64,000 bases of DNA from Actinomycetota bacterium (GTDB lineage: Bacteria; Actinomycetota; Acidimicrobiia; IMCC26256; PALSA-610). The notes beneath the pieces were generated by a model. It was not told the origin of the DNA. It was given only the letters and a program-made list of their open reading frames with translations, and searched no databases. The position numbers were made by a program, and so were the translations under genes. Location: the NCBI GenBank assembly GCA_003134555.1, contig PLBO01000135.1, positions 124,001 to 188,000 on the forward strand, in the 5' to 3' direction. The first letter of the stretch is position 1; each line of letters opens with the position of its first letter. Positions 24,978-33,457 of this stretch are shown one piece after another.

Positions 24978-25520
24978 TTACACCGGTTGCAGCGGTGTGT
25001 GGGGCGGCGACGGCAATTCGACAGTGATCGCATCGCCCGGTCGCACCTCTCCGTCGGCGACGACGATGCCCATGATCCCCGCAAGGCGCACGAGATCGCC
25101 TCGTTCGTCGCGGCCGAGCGTTGCGGCCATGAGGCCGGACTGGATGCCGTCGAGTTGCCGACACGGGTTGCGCAATCCCGTTACCTCGACGACCGCCGAG
25201 TCGCCGAGACAGAGCCGCGACCCGGTCGGAAGCGCGAGTAGCTCGAGCCCTTTCGTCGTGATGTTCTCGCCCATCTGACCCGGAGCGACGCCGAACCCGG
25301 CGCCGTGTAGGTCGTCGTGGAGCTCCGAGTGGATCAGGTGCACCTGTCGAAGGTTCGGCTGACCCGGGTCGCGCGCCACGCGGGAGCGATGCTTCACGGT
25401 GACGCCCATGTGCGCATCGTTCTCGACGCCCAGCCCGGCCTTCAACCGGATCGCGTCGACGTTCGGCTTGCTCATCGAATGGACCGCGCTATTGCTGACC
25501 GCGGTGACGATTCCGGCCAT
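24978..25520 (-). CDS. MOSC-domain protein
   Basis: 180 residues. Molybdenum cofactor sulfurase C-terminal-type domain: VHSMSKPNVDAIRLKAGLGVENDAHMG start, QVHLIHSELHDDL, GQMGENITTKGLELLALP and the conserved Cys in LRNPCRQLDG. Stand-alone MOSC proteins transfer or carry sulfur, or reduce N-hydroxylated compounds with Mo cofactor. The substrate is unknown. It is convergent with the NuoF-like gene, 73 bp apart, and there is a second, larger MOSC protein at 28418-29290. Confidence 0.87.
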   Translation of the reverse strand: MAGIVTAVSNSAVHSMSKPNVDAIRLKAGLGVENDAHMGVTVKHRSRVARDPGQPNLRQVHLIHSELHDDLHGAGFGVAPGQMGENITTKGLELLALPTGSRLCLGDSAVVEVTGLRNPCRQLDGIQSGLMAATLGRDERGDLVRLAGIMGIVVADGEVRPGDAITVELPSPPHTPLQPV

Positions 25521-25647
25521 CGCGCGTAGAGGCTAGCTAGGCCCGCGCACCGGCGCTGAAGCTTTTTTCGGCTTGTTCCGCTCATCCCTGTAGGCGCGGC
25601 GCGACTTGTCGCTTCACCTTCGTCCCTCGCCCGCCGACGACTTGGAG

Positions 25648-25890
25648 GTGAATCTCACGCAGTGCCCCTACGACGGCGCCATGGTGGAAGTCGAGGCTTC
25701 CTCCGGAGGCTCGCTCCTGCTCACCTGCGTCGCGTGCGACGCCGTCTGGGAACGGCATGGCGCGTGGACGGGCCGGGTCAGTGCGCCGAATCGCGAGAAA
25801 CTGCTCGCCGCGCGTCGCCATAGCCTGTCGCTCGCGCTTTCGGAGCCCTCCGCGCTGGCGCAGGCCGAGCTGGTCACACGGCCCGACTGA
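25648..25890 (+). CDS. Small zinc-ribbon-like protein
   Basis: 80 residues from GTG 25648; a TTG at 25606 would add 14 residues and cannot be excluded. Two Cys pairs (CPYDG near the start and CVACDAVW after 25 residues) have the spacing of a treble-clef or zinc ribbon. The rest is a helical tail with Arg/Leu (LLAARRHSLSLAL). No domain name can be given. It is a stand-alone gene between the MOSC protein and the H1-like protein. Confidence 0.65.
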   Translation: MNLTQCPYDGAMVEVEASSGGSLLLTCVACDAVWERHGAWTGRVSAPNREKLLAARRHSLSLALSEPSALAQAELVTRPD

Positions 25891-25949
25891 GACTTCGGCT
25901 CGAGCCTGCGCGCCGGAAGGTTCTTGCTGAGGGCAGGTGTTCGAATTTC

Positions 25950-25977
25950 TTGTCGCGTGCTGCCGGTCGTTTACGGT
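25950..25977 (+). promoter_or_regulatory. Predicted promoter of the H1-like gene
   Basis: TTGTCG (25950-25955) and TACGGT (25972-25977) with a 16-bp spacer. Transcription near 25984 leaves a 28-nt leader that includes the GAAGGGA ribosome site before ATG 26012. Confidence 0.5.
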
Positions 25978-26011
25978 GTTACCAGTCGACCAAGCCCGAA
26001 GGGATTTCCAA

Positions 26012-26374
26012 ATGCCGCGATACCGAGTCACTTTGAGACGTTCGTCAATTGAGATAGTCGAGGCGAGCAACCAATATCAGGCGGCGATCGTCGCACGCGA
26101 CCTCTTCGGTGACAGTGTCGAAGTCGCCGATGTGGCACCTGCAGTGGGCCGACCGCCGGCGGGCAAGGCGAGCCGGAAGACGGGTGCGTCGAAGGCGACG
26201 AAGAAGGTCGCAAAGAAGCGGCGCCCGCTGTCGCCGGAAGCTCGCGCCAAGCTCGCGCAAAACCTCGTGAAGGCACGTGCGGCTCGCGCCGCGAAGGGCC
26301 GGGCCGCAAAGCGGGCGGCAAAGGCCACGAAGGTCGCAAAGAAGGCTACGAAGCGCGTCGCCAAGAAGCGCTGA
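26012..26374 (+). CDS. Histone-H1-like basic DNA-binding protein
   Basis: 120 residues from ATG 26012 with GAAGGGA upstream. The first 45 residues form a small neutral domain (MPRYRVTLRRSSIEIVEA, YQAAIVARDLFGDSVEVADV). The remainder is a Lys/Ala/Arg-rich tail with repeated KKVAKK, AAKATKVAKK and TKRVAKK modules, separated by a short SPEARAKLAQNLVKARA helix. This tail strongly resembles histone H1-type and actinobacterial HupB-like C-termini, suggesting a nucleoid-associated protein. The N-terminal domain is not recognisably HU. Abundant expression would fit the good promoter and ribosome site. Confidence 0.8.
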   Translation: MPRYRVTLRRSSIEIVEASNQYQAAIVARDLFGDSVEVADVAPAVGRPPAGKASRKTGASKATKKVAKKRRPLSPEARAKLAQNLVKARAARAAKGRAAKRAAKATKVAKKATKRVAKKR

Positions 26375-26548
26375 GCCTTCACGAACACAATCTGATCTCC
26401 GGGGCGCTTCGGGGGATCGGCCGCGATGTGTGACAGCGGCCACACTCATGCGCCGATCTTTCAGCGACGTGTGAGTCCGTCCGATGCATGGGTACCGCCG
26501 GTTCTCGGTGGTGGACCACGTGTTGACCTGCCGCCTGGAAAATCGTCG

Positions 26549-27055
26549 ATGCTGGAGCTTCGTCTCACCACCGATGCAAAGCGTGTCACCGCGATGCGCA
26601 AAGCGATCGGTCGCGAGTGCCGGCGTTCGAACGCCCGCGCGGAGCACGCGGAGACCGTGGCGTTCGTTGCCGAGCAGCTCGTCGGCGAGGACGACGGCGC
26701 ACGGCGGCGCGGGCGTAGGGCGGAACGACCGTCCGAGGTGCTCGTGATCGTCACCGTGCAATCGGACGCGACGATGTTGATGGTGCGCGTCGCGCGGCCG
26801 GCGCAGCCGGAGCTCGGGGATCGCCGGGAGCGGGTGCTGCAGAGCCACACATCGCGTTGGTCGACGATGTCGGGCCGCGACGGTCGAACCATCTGGGCCG
26901 AGATCACTCGGACAGCTGCCGCGGGGTCGGCGCGAGCGCCGCGCGCGTCGGGCCGAAGTGTGGCTGCGCCGGAGCCCGTGACACACGCCGTCCGAAAAAG
27001 TCGACCCGGCCGGCTGCGAGTGGAAGCCTTGTTCGCGTCGGCTCCCTCGGACTAA
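26549..27055 (+). CDS. Degenerate anti-sigma-factor-type ATPase domain protein
   Basis: 168 residues from ATG 26549. Residues 1-120 follow the layout of HATPase_c_2 (RsbW-like) domains: MLELRLTTDAKRVTAMRKAI, then ETVAFVAEQLV, a strand VLVIVTVQSDATMLMVRV and GRDGRTIWAEI near the end of the fold. The usual N-box Asn in the ELVTNAV-type motif is absent, so ATP binding is doubtful. A basic, low-complexity tail follows. The start is uncertain since the ribosome site is weak. Without a visible sigma factor or STAS partner nearby, a role in sigma regulation is a guess. Confidence 0.55.
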   Translation: MLELRLTTDAKRVTAMRKAIGRECRRSNARAEHAETVAFVAEQLVGEDDGARRRGRRAERPSEVLVIVTVQSDATMLMVRVARPAQPELGDRRERVLQSHTSRWSTMSGRDGRTIWAEITRTAAAGSARAPRASGRSVAAPEPVTHAVRKSRPGRLRVEALFASAPSD

Positions 27056-27138
27056 TCGGCTCGGCTCAGGATCGGACCGGATACGACCGAAGAACTCTTG
27101 TGGGCGCCGGCTGCGGGCCGCGAGGGGGAGTCGATTCA

Positions 27139-28410
27139 TTGCGAGCGAAGCGGCGGTGGGCGGCTGTCGTCGGGGCAGTCGCGTTTGCAGTCGCGACGTT
27201 CGCGACCGCCTCCCCCACGGCTGCACAGGCCGCGGCCGTGCCGCTACCACCGGGACCGATGCCGGTTCTCCCGGCCCCGCCCGGGTTCCCGGTACCCGCA
27301 CCCGTGTTCGGCGCCCCGGTTCCTCCGCCGCTCGACTGGCTCACCGCGGCCAAGACCGCCGGGACCGCGGTCACGGCCAAGCAGGGAGCGATACAACAGC
27401 TCGCCGCGGCGCGGGACGCGGTTCGCCGGGCCCAGAGGAGCGTGCGGACCTCGCGCGCGCACCTGGCCGAGGTTCGCGAAGGGATCACAGGTGCGCGTGC
27501 GCGGATCGCGCAGCTCGAGCGTTCGCGGGCCACCGTGATCGCGCGCGAACGTGACCGCGCCGTCCGTGCGTACATGAGTGGCGACGATGCGGTCATGATC
27601 GCCGATCTCATCTCGGCGTCGTCGATCAACGATCAGGCGCGCCGCGCGATCTACGCGAACGCCGGTCAGGACGTCGACGCGCACAACGTCGAGGCGATCG
27701 AAGCCGACCTGCATCACGACAAGGCGATCCTCGTCGCGCTCGAGAGCAACGAACGCGCCGCCGCTCGTGCACTGCGCGTCGCAAGTGACGGACTCTCCGA
27801 GGCGTCACAGAACGTTGTGGTGCTGACCGCTGTCCTCACCGATGCATCTCACGGCGGGCGAGTGTTCCCCGTCGACGGACCGTTCGAATTCGACGATTCG
27901 TGGGGCAATTTCCGCGCCGATCTCGCGGTCGACACGCAGAGCCACGGCCACGACGCGACCGACATCATGGCCGCGGGCGGCACTCCTGTCGTTGCAATCG
28001 AATCGGGGACGCTCGATCGCGTCGGTTGGAATGCGCTCGGCGGCTGGCGGTTGTGGATCAAGGGCGTATCGGGAACGAGCTACTACTACGCGCACCTCAG
28101 CTCGTACGGACCGAACCTCATGGAGGGCGTACCGGTGCTCGCGGGGCAGTACCTCGGGACCGTCGGGAACACCGGTAATGCCGCGGGCGGTCCGACGCAC
28201 CTGCACATCGAGGTGCATCTTCCGAACAACCCGTGGATCATTCCGCCGCCGGGGACGCTCCCGGGTGCGGACGGCATCGTCGTCAATCCGTATCCGCTCC
28301 TGTGCCTGCTCGCGGGCGCGCCGGTTCCGGTGATCCCACCGTCGGACCCGCTGCCACCGCCCGAGCCGAGCACGACGACGACCTCGACGGTTCCGCCGCG
28401 CGCGACCTAA
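27139..28410 (+). CDS. Secreted M23-family (LytM) peptidase with coiled coil
   Basis: 423 residues from TTG 27139, placed by GGGGGAG 8 bp upstream and an immediate signal peptide (RRWAAVVGAVAFAVATFATA). A Pro-rich segment and a long helical coiled coil (AVTAKQGAIQQLAAARDAVRR to LSEASQNVV) precede the C-terminal peptidase. The zinc site reads HDATD near residue 270 and HLHIE near 354, so the His, Asp and His ligands are present. The arrangement matches murein hydrolase activators (EnvC/NlpD-like or actinobacterial cell-separation endopeptidases) that cut or activate cutting of peptidoglycan. The extreme C-terminus is a Pro/Thr tail. Confidence 0.88.
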   Translation: MRAKRRWAAVVGAVAFAVATFATASPTAAQAAAVPLPPGPMPVLPAPPGFPVPAPVFGAPVPPPLDWLTAAKTAGTAVTAKQGAIQQLAAARDAVRRAQRSVRTSRAHLAEVREGITGARARIAQLERSRATVIARERDRAVRAYMSGDDAVMIADLISASSINDQARRAIYANAGQDVDAHNVEAIEADLHHDKAILVALESNERAAARALRVASDGLSEASQNVVVLTAVLTDASHGGRVFPVDGPFEFDDSWGNFRADLAVDTQSHGHDATDIMAAGGTPVVAIESGTLDRVGWNALGGWRLWIKGVSGTSYYYAHLSSYGPNLMEGVPVLAGQYLGTVGNTGNAAGGPTHLHIEVHLPNNPWIIPPPGTLPGADGIVVNPYPLLCLLAGAPVPVIPPSDPLPPPEPSTTTTSTVPPRAT

Positions 28411-28417
28411 TTGGTCG

Positions 28418-29290
28418 TCACGCGATCTGCACCGGATCGCCCTGGCGCGCGGTGCCGCCGGTCGTGACGAGGGCGTAGACGCCGACGCACGAGCTCGGGC
28501 CGAGACCCGGGACGTCGAACCGGTTGTGTCGAGCAATCGTCTGTAGGACGGCCGGATCACGCGGGAGGTCGGGCTGGGCGAGCGTGGTCATCACGCACCT
28601 CGGCGCGGCGATGAACACCGAGGCTCGCACTTCGGCGCCCAAGGCCACGGAGTGGTCGACCCATTCGTTCTCGAGGAACCCGGGTTCGTCGGCGACGGCG
28701 ACGACGACATTCGGGCGGAAGCGTTGCGCGGGGAAGCTGCTCTCGGGAGCCAGCTCGCCGAGTCGCGCGAGAGTGGCGGTGGTGACGACGTGCAAGGGCG
28801 CGGCGTCGAAGAACGTCCCGGGCGCGACGATCGCGAAGGGTTCGTCGGTGACGGTCTCGCGTTCCGCTTCGGGAATGCCTTCGATGTCGGGCCGGTAGAC
28901 CTCCATGACGGCACCCTCGCGCGATTCCGTCTCCAACCGAACCGGCCGGCCGACGACGCGCGACAGCGACTCGTGCACCCGCGAGTCGTCGCTGTCGATC
29001 ACTCCGCCGTCGGGAAGTGTGATCCGAACGGGCGGCAGCTCGGCGCCATCGCGCGGTGGCTCGACGTACTCCGCTCGGCAGTGGAACAGCACTCCCCAGC
29101 GGCGCGGGTTCTTCGCACTCGCGACCTTCCCGGTCTCCGCGTCGACCAGCGCGTACGCCCGGTCGCCGAGCAACCCGCGCTCGCCGACGACTGTCGTGTC
29201 GACCCGCTCGCCCAGCATCGACTTCACCGGATACCGAAGCAGTGCGTCGATGTGCGCGGATGCGTTGTTGCCAGTCGACATAGCGAGCAT
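28418..29290 (-). CDS. MOSC protein with N-terminal beta-barrel (YcbX-like)
   Basis: 290 residues; ATG 29290 or 29281 may be the start. It opens with IDALLRYPVKSMLGE, GLLGDRAYALVD and SAKNPRRW, the MOSC N-terminal beta-barrel, and continues to the MOSC core with FRPNVVVAV, RCVMTTLAQPDLPRDP and the Cys of GPSSCVGVYA. This two-domain type includes YcbX, which with a reductase partner reduces N-hydroxylated compounds using molybdenum cofactor. No partner is adjacent. It converges on the M23 peptidase with a 7-bp gap. Confidence 0.87.
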   Translation of the reverse strand: MLAMSTGNNASAHIDALLRYPVKSMLGERVDTTVVGERGLLGDRAYALVDAETGKVASAKNPRRWGVLFHCRAEYVEPPRDGAELPPVRITLPDGGVIDSDDSRVHESLSRVVGRPVRLETESREGAVMEVYRPDIEGIPEAERETVTDEPFAIVAPGTFFDAAPLHVVTTATLARLGELAPESSFPAQRFRPNVVVAVADEPGFLENEWVDHSVALGAEVRASVFIAAPRCVMTTLAQPDLPRDPAVLQTIARHNRFDVPGLGPSSCVGVYALVTTGGTARQGDPVQIA

Positions 29291-29392
29291 GTTCGCCTGA
29301 TTGACAGCGGGCGAGCAAGCACGGAGGCCGGAACGTGGGCTCTTTGCGAAGTCGCCGACGACTGACCCGGATCGTCTCTACATTTGCTCGTC

Positions 29393-30019
29393 ATGACCTC
29401 TGAATCCGACGGCCTCGGCTTTCCGAAAGGTTTCTTCACACGAGACGACGAGTCGGACGACGCGGAGTTCTATTCGTACCCTCGCTACGTCACGCACATC
29501 GACGACGGCGCGATCGATGCGGTGGGCGTGCTCTATGCGGAGCTCGGAGTGCGCGGTGCAGTACTCGACCTCATGAGCTCGTGGGTCTCGCATTTCCGGC
29601 AGGAGCCGGATGCGCTCACGGTGCTCGGGATGAACGCCGACGAGCTCGCGGCGAACGGTCAAGCGCGGTCGTGGGTCGTGCACGACCTGAACGCCGACCC
29701 TTCGCTTCCCTTCGGCGACGATTCCTTCGATCACGCGACGTGCTGCGTCTCGGTCGACTACCTCACCCGGCCGGTCGACGTGTTCCGCGACGTGGCGCGC
29801 GTCGTGCGCCGCGGCGGTCTGTTCGTGTGCACGTTCTCGAACCGGTTGTTTCCCACCAAGGCGATTCGAGGCTGGCTCCTCTCCGAGAGTGGAACGCACC
29901 AGCAGATCGTCGGCGGATACTTCGACAGTGCCGGCGGCTACGACGGCGCGCGCACTCGCCAATGCCCGACGCCACCTGGTGGCGATCCGTTGTACGCGGT
30001 CTGGGCAAGAGTGTCGTGA
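29393..30019 (+). CDS. SAM methyltransferase-like protein with unusual motif I
   Basis: 208 residues from ATG 29393. A TACATT hexamer 8 bp upstream might give a leaderless start. The protein has a methyltransferase type-11 core (LPFGDDSFDHATCCVSVDYL, then VFRDVARVVRRGGLFVCTFSNRLFP), but the glycine-rich motif I is replaced by GAVLDLMSSWVSHF, lacking the usual GxGxG. Such variants exist in actinobacterial proteins annotated as methyltransferase-domain. Substrate and activity are uncertain. It converges on the next methyltransferase, which is clearly typical. Confidence 0.78.
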   Translation: MTSESDGLGFPKGFFTRDDESDDAEFYSYPRYVTHIDDGAIDAVGVLYAELGVRGAVLDLMSSWVSHFRQEPDALTVLGMNADELAANGQARSWVVHDLNADPSLPFGDDSFDHATCCVSVDYLTRPVDVFRDVARVVRRGGLFVCTFSNRLFPTKAIRGWLLSESGTHQQIVGGYFDSAGGYDGARTRQCPTPPGGDPLYAVWARVS

Positions 30020-30038
30020 GCGACACGGCTCGGCGCGG

Positions 30039-30857
30039 CTACGCGCGGCGAGCCTCGAAGATCTGGAGCGCGAGCGGGAAGCGGGAGACCTCGGGACTCA
30101 GCCGGAATTGGGCCATGTGCTCGTCCATCGCCCGGCGCGCGGCGGGCATGTCGGAGTCGGCGACGCCCATGAACGCGAGCTGTTCGTCGTCGACGATCAC
30201 GTCCTCGGGAAGGTCGACCGTGAACTCGATCGCGGTGCGCCGGATATCCGCGAAGCCGGCCTCGCCCAGGATGCCGGCGGTGCGCTCCGGGTCGGCGAGC
30301 GCGAACGGGCCGGTCGGCGACTTTCCCTCGGCCGGCGGTGGCATCGGTTGCAGGAAGGGCGCGAGTGCGAGCGCGAAGAACCAGGGGTTGCGCTCGGCCG
30401 CTTGCCAGCAAGCGAAGCCGATGCGCCCGTCCTCGCGCAGATGGCGGGCGATGTTGACGAACGCGGTGACCGGTTCGTCGAAGAACATCACACCGAACTG
30501 GCTCATCGCGACGTCGAACGGTGCGCCCGGCACCTTTTCGTTCTGCATGTCGACGACGTGAAACGAGAGGTTGCCGGCAGATGCCTCGCGGGCTCGCTGC
30601 CGCGCGAGCTCGACGAGCGGGATCGAGAGATCCGCGCCGGCCACCGACCCTTCCGGTAACACTCGCCGGCCGGCTTCGATCGAGGCGATGCCCCCGCCGC
30701 AACCGACGTCGAGCACGCGCTCGCCCGGTGTCAGCGCAAGCGCGTCGAGCAGCCGCGGGGTGACGGCGTTGGTGAACCGCTCGCGCTTCGGCCAGACCGC
30801 AATCCAACGCTCGTCGTTCCAGCGGCGGCGTTCGGCGGCGTTGGTCTCGTCACTCAT
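30039..30857 (-). CDS. Class I SAM-dependent methyltransferase (UbiE/COQ5-like)
   Basis: 272 residues from ATG 30857. Motif I is VLDVGCGGGIASIEAG near residue 50, followed by GADLSIPLVELARQRA and the ubiE-type FDVAMSQFGVMFFDEP. The C-terminal half contains GFACWQAAERNPWFF, common in actinobacterial class I methyltransferases of unknown small-molecule substrate. It is divergent from the ATP-grasp operon and convergent with the smaller methyltransferase gene. Confidence 0.88.
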   Translation of the reverse strand: MSDETNAAERRRWNDERWIAVWPKRERFTNAVTPRLLDALALTPGERVLDVGCGGGIASIEAGRRVLPEGSVAGADLSIPLVELARQRAREASAGNLSFHVVDMQNEKVPGAPFDVAMSQFGVMFFDEPVTAFVNIARHLREDGRIGFACWQAAERNPWFFALALAPFLQPMPPPAEGKSPTGPFALADPERTAGILGEAGFADIRRTAIEFTVDLPEDVIVDDEQLAFMGVADSDMPAARRAMDEHMAQFRLSPEVSRFPLALQIFEARRA

Positions 30858-30951
30858 GGCCTCACGCTAGCGGCGCCGTCAGATAGCAGGCACGAAGTCG
30901 ATATCGGTGCTTCATACCGGAGACACGCCGTGGAACACCTCCTCGGCGAGG

Positions 30952-32514
30952 GTGAACGAGGTGGGCGATCTCCTCGACGCGTACGAACCCATCGACGCCT
31001 GGGACGAGATGTTCGACGCGGCCGGCGACACCCGGCTCGACTACCGCGCGCTCTACGAGCACGTACAGACCCTCTCGAAGCACGATTTCGACGAGCGCTG
31101 CGCGACGCGGGACCGCGTCTTTCGTGACCAGGGCATCACCTTCGCGCACTCGGGCGAGGAGCGACCCTTCCCCCTCGACCTCGTTCCGCGCGTCATCTCC
31201 GCGACGGAGTGGTCGCAGATCGAGCGCGGGGTCGCGCAGCGGGTGCGCGCGCTCGAGCGGTTCCTCGACGACGTCTACGGCCCGGGCGAGATCATGCGCG
31301 CCGGGGTGGTTCCCCGGCGGTTGGTGGTCACCTCCTCGCACTTCCATCGGGCCGCGTGCGGTGGAATCTCTCCGCCCGGCGGCGTTCGGGTGCACGTGGC
31401 CGGAATAGATCTCGTACGAGACGCGGCCGGGAAGATGTGCGTGCTCGAGGACAACCTCCGCATCCCGTCGGGGGTCTCGTACGTCGTCGAGAACCGGCGC
31501 GCGATGACGCACGTGTTCCCCGAGCTGTTCGCCGCGCATCGGGTGCAACCGGTGTCCGACTACCCGGCGCGGCTGCTGCAGGCACTCAGCGCGACCGCGC
31601 CTCGCGGCGTCGACGACCCTCGCGTCGTACTCCTCACTCCGGGCGTGCACAACCCCGCCTACTTCGAGCATTCGTTCCTGGCGCGCCAGATGGGAGTCGA
31701 GCTCGTCGAGGGTCGTGATCTCGTATGTCGCGACAACGTGCTCTACATGCTGACGACGAGCGGTGAAGAGCGCGTCGACGTGGTCTACCGGCGAGTCGAC
31801 GACGAGTTTCTCGACCCGCTCCACTTCCTTCCCACCTCGATGTTGGGGTGCCCGGGGATCGTGAACGCGGCACGCGCCGGGAACGTCACCATTGCGAACT
31901 TCCTCGGCAACGGAGTGGCCGACGACAAGGCCGTGTATCCGTACGTCCCGGCGATGATCGAGTTCTATCTCGGCGAGCGCGCGCTTCTCTCGAACGTCGA
32001 GACGTTCATGCTCGACGACGAGGACGTGCGATCCTGGGCGCTCGATCGTCTCGACCAACTCGTCTGGAAGCCGGCCGACGGATCGGGCGGGAAGGGCATC
32101 GTGATCGGTCCGCGCGCGGAGGCGGATGCGCTCGAAGCCGTGCGCGTCGCGGTCGAGGCCGCGCCGCGCTCGTGGATCGCCCAGCAGCCGGTCGCGCTTT
32201 CGACCGCGCCCACATACGTGGGAACCGAGATGAAGCCGCGGCACCTCGATCTCCGACCGTTCGCGCTCAACGACGGTGAGAACGTGTGGGTCGTGCCCGG
32301 TGGTCTCACGCGCGTCGCGTTGGGGGAGGGAAGCCTCGTCGTGAACTCGAGCCAGGGAGGCGGGTCGAAGGACACCTGGGTGCTCGCTCCGCACGGCGCG
32401 GACGTCGAGCACGAGGCCACAGCCGTCGCCGACGGGATGGAGTGCGAACCACTCGCCCGCCAACCGTTCGACATGTTGCCCGCAGCTACCGAGCAGGCGG
32501 CCCAACAGCAGTGA
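30952..32514 (+). CDS. Circularly permuted type 2 ATP-grasp protein (COG2308)
   Basis: About 520 residues from GTG 30952 (GGCGAGG adjacent; other in-frame starts at 30907 and 30961). Typical family features are LDAYEPIDAWDEMFDA at the N-terminus, DNLRIPSGVSYVVENRR, KPADGSGGKGIVIG (ATP-grasp core) and GGLTRVALGEGSLVVNSSQGGGSKD. The family belongs to amidoligase-like ATP-grasp enzymes thought to make peptide bonds on a still unidentified peptide or metabolite. It is first of the conserved three-gene set with the alpha-E and transglutaminase proteins and is separated from the alpha-E gene by only 7 bp. Confidence 0.92.
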   Translation: MNEVGDLLDAYEPIDAWDEMFDAAGDTRLDYRALYEHVQTLSKHDFDERCATRDRVFRDQGITFAHSGEERPFPLDLVPRVISATEWSQIERGVAQRVRALERFLDDVYGPGEIMRAGVVPRRLVVTSSHFHRAACGGISPPGGVRVHVAGIDLVRDAAGKMCVLEDNLRIPSGVSYVVENRRAMTHVFPELFAAHRVQPVSDYPARLLQALSATAPRGVDDPRVVLLTPGVHNPAYFEHSFLARQMGVELVEGRDLVCRDNVLYMLTTSGEERVDVVYRRVDDEFLDPLHFLPTSMLGCPGIVNAARAGNVTIANFLGNGVADDKAVYPYVPAMIEFYLGERALLSNVETFMLDDEDVRSWALDRLDQLVWKPADGSGGKGIVIGPRAEADALEAVRVAVEAAPRSWIAQQPVALSTAPTYVGTEMKPRHLDLRPFALNDGENVWVVPGGLTRVALGEGSLVVNSSQGGGSKDTWVLAPHGADVEHEATAVADGMECEPLARQPFDMLPAATEQAAQQQ

Positions 32515-32521
32515 ACCCAAC

Positions 32522-33457
32522 ATGTTGAGCCGCATCGCGGAGTCGCTCTACTGGCTCGGGCGCTACGCCGAGCGCGCCGAAGTCACCGCCCGCATCCTCG
32601 ACGTCTACTCCCACGCTCTCCTGGAAGACCGGGTCGGCGGTGAAGAGTCGGCATGTCGTCGGCTCGTCGAGGCGATGGGTGCGACCGAACCGGCCGCGCT
32701 CGTGGAGGTCGGGACGAACGTCGAGTCGCTCGTCGGATTCTTCGTCGACGATCCCCGCTTCGACGGGTCGGTCGTTCGCTCCCTCGAAGCCATGTGGGAG
32801 AACGCCCGCGGTGCCCGCGAGGCGATGTCGTCGGAGATGTGGGGAAGCATCAACGCGACCCACAGCGCTCTCGACGCGCGACGTGGGCGATCGGTCTACG
32901 CCCAGCACGGGTTCCTGGGTTGGGTGCGCGACCGCGCTGCGATCGTGTCGGGACTCGCCGACGCGACGATGAGCCACGACGACACCTGGCGTTTCATCGT
33001 GCTCGGCCGTTCGCTCGAGCGCGTCGACCTCACGGTCCGTCTGTTGTCGACGCGTCTGGGCGACGCGTGGGGCACCGCGGGATGGGTCGCGACGCTGCGG
33101 TGCTGCGCGGCGTACGAGTCGTATCTCCGCACCTACCGGCGAGGCGTCGAGGGCTCCAAGGCGCTCGAGTTCCTGTTGCTCGACCGACTGTTCCCGCGCT
33201 CGGTCTTCCACGCACTCGGTGCCGCGGAGACGGCACTGTTCGACCTCGATCCCACCTCCGATCGACACGGCGCAGGAAGCGAGCCGCGTCGCGTCGTCGG
33301 CCGCGCGTGTGCAGACCTCGAGTTCATTCGCGTCGCGGAGCTCGAGCGATCGCTGCCGGAGCATCTCGCTCGGATCGAGCGTGCATGCTCGCACGCGCAC
33401 GATGTCATCGCGAAGCGCTTCTTCAACAACGCAATCGCGATCCGGTGGAGCGCGTAA
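32522..33457 (+). CDS. Alpha-E domain protein (COG2307)
   Basis: 311 residues from TTG/ATG at the annotated start (ATG 32522). All-helical alpha-E protein beginning MLSRIAESLYWLGRYAERAE, the hallmark of the family, with RFIVLGRSLERVDLTVRLL in the middle and a C-terminal RFFNNAIAIRW. No catalytic residues are known. In the comparative-genomics work on ATP-grasp amidoligases (Iyer and Aravind) this family always accompanies COG2308 and a transglutaminase. Its TAA stop overlaps the ATG of the following gene by one base. Confidence 0.92.
   Translation: MLSRIAESLYWLGRYAERAEVTARILDVYSHALLEDRVGGEESACRRLVEAMGATEPAALVEVGTNVESLVGFFVDDPRFDGSVVRSLEAMWENARGAREAMSSEMWGSINATHSALDARRGRSVYAQHGFLGWVRDRAAIVSGLADATMSHDDTWRFIVLGRSLERVDLTVRLLSTRLGDAWGTAGWVATLRCCAAYESYLRTYRRGVEGSKALEFLLLDRLFPRSVFHALGAAETALFDLDPTSDRHGAGSEPRRVVGRACADLEFIRVAELERSLPEHLARIERACSHAHDVIAKRFFNNAIAIRWSA

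Noticed and set aside
26375-26548. Small ORF before the anti-sigma-like gene
   Set aside because: Short frames end quickly and have no ribosome site.
30907-30951. Extended N-terminus of the ATP-grasp protein from GTG 30907
   Set aside because: The added 15 residues are not family-like; starts at 30952 or 30961 sit closer to the conserved LDAYEPIDAW segment.
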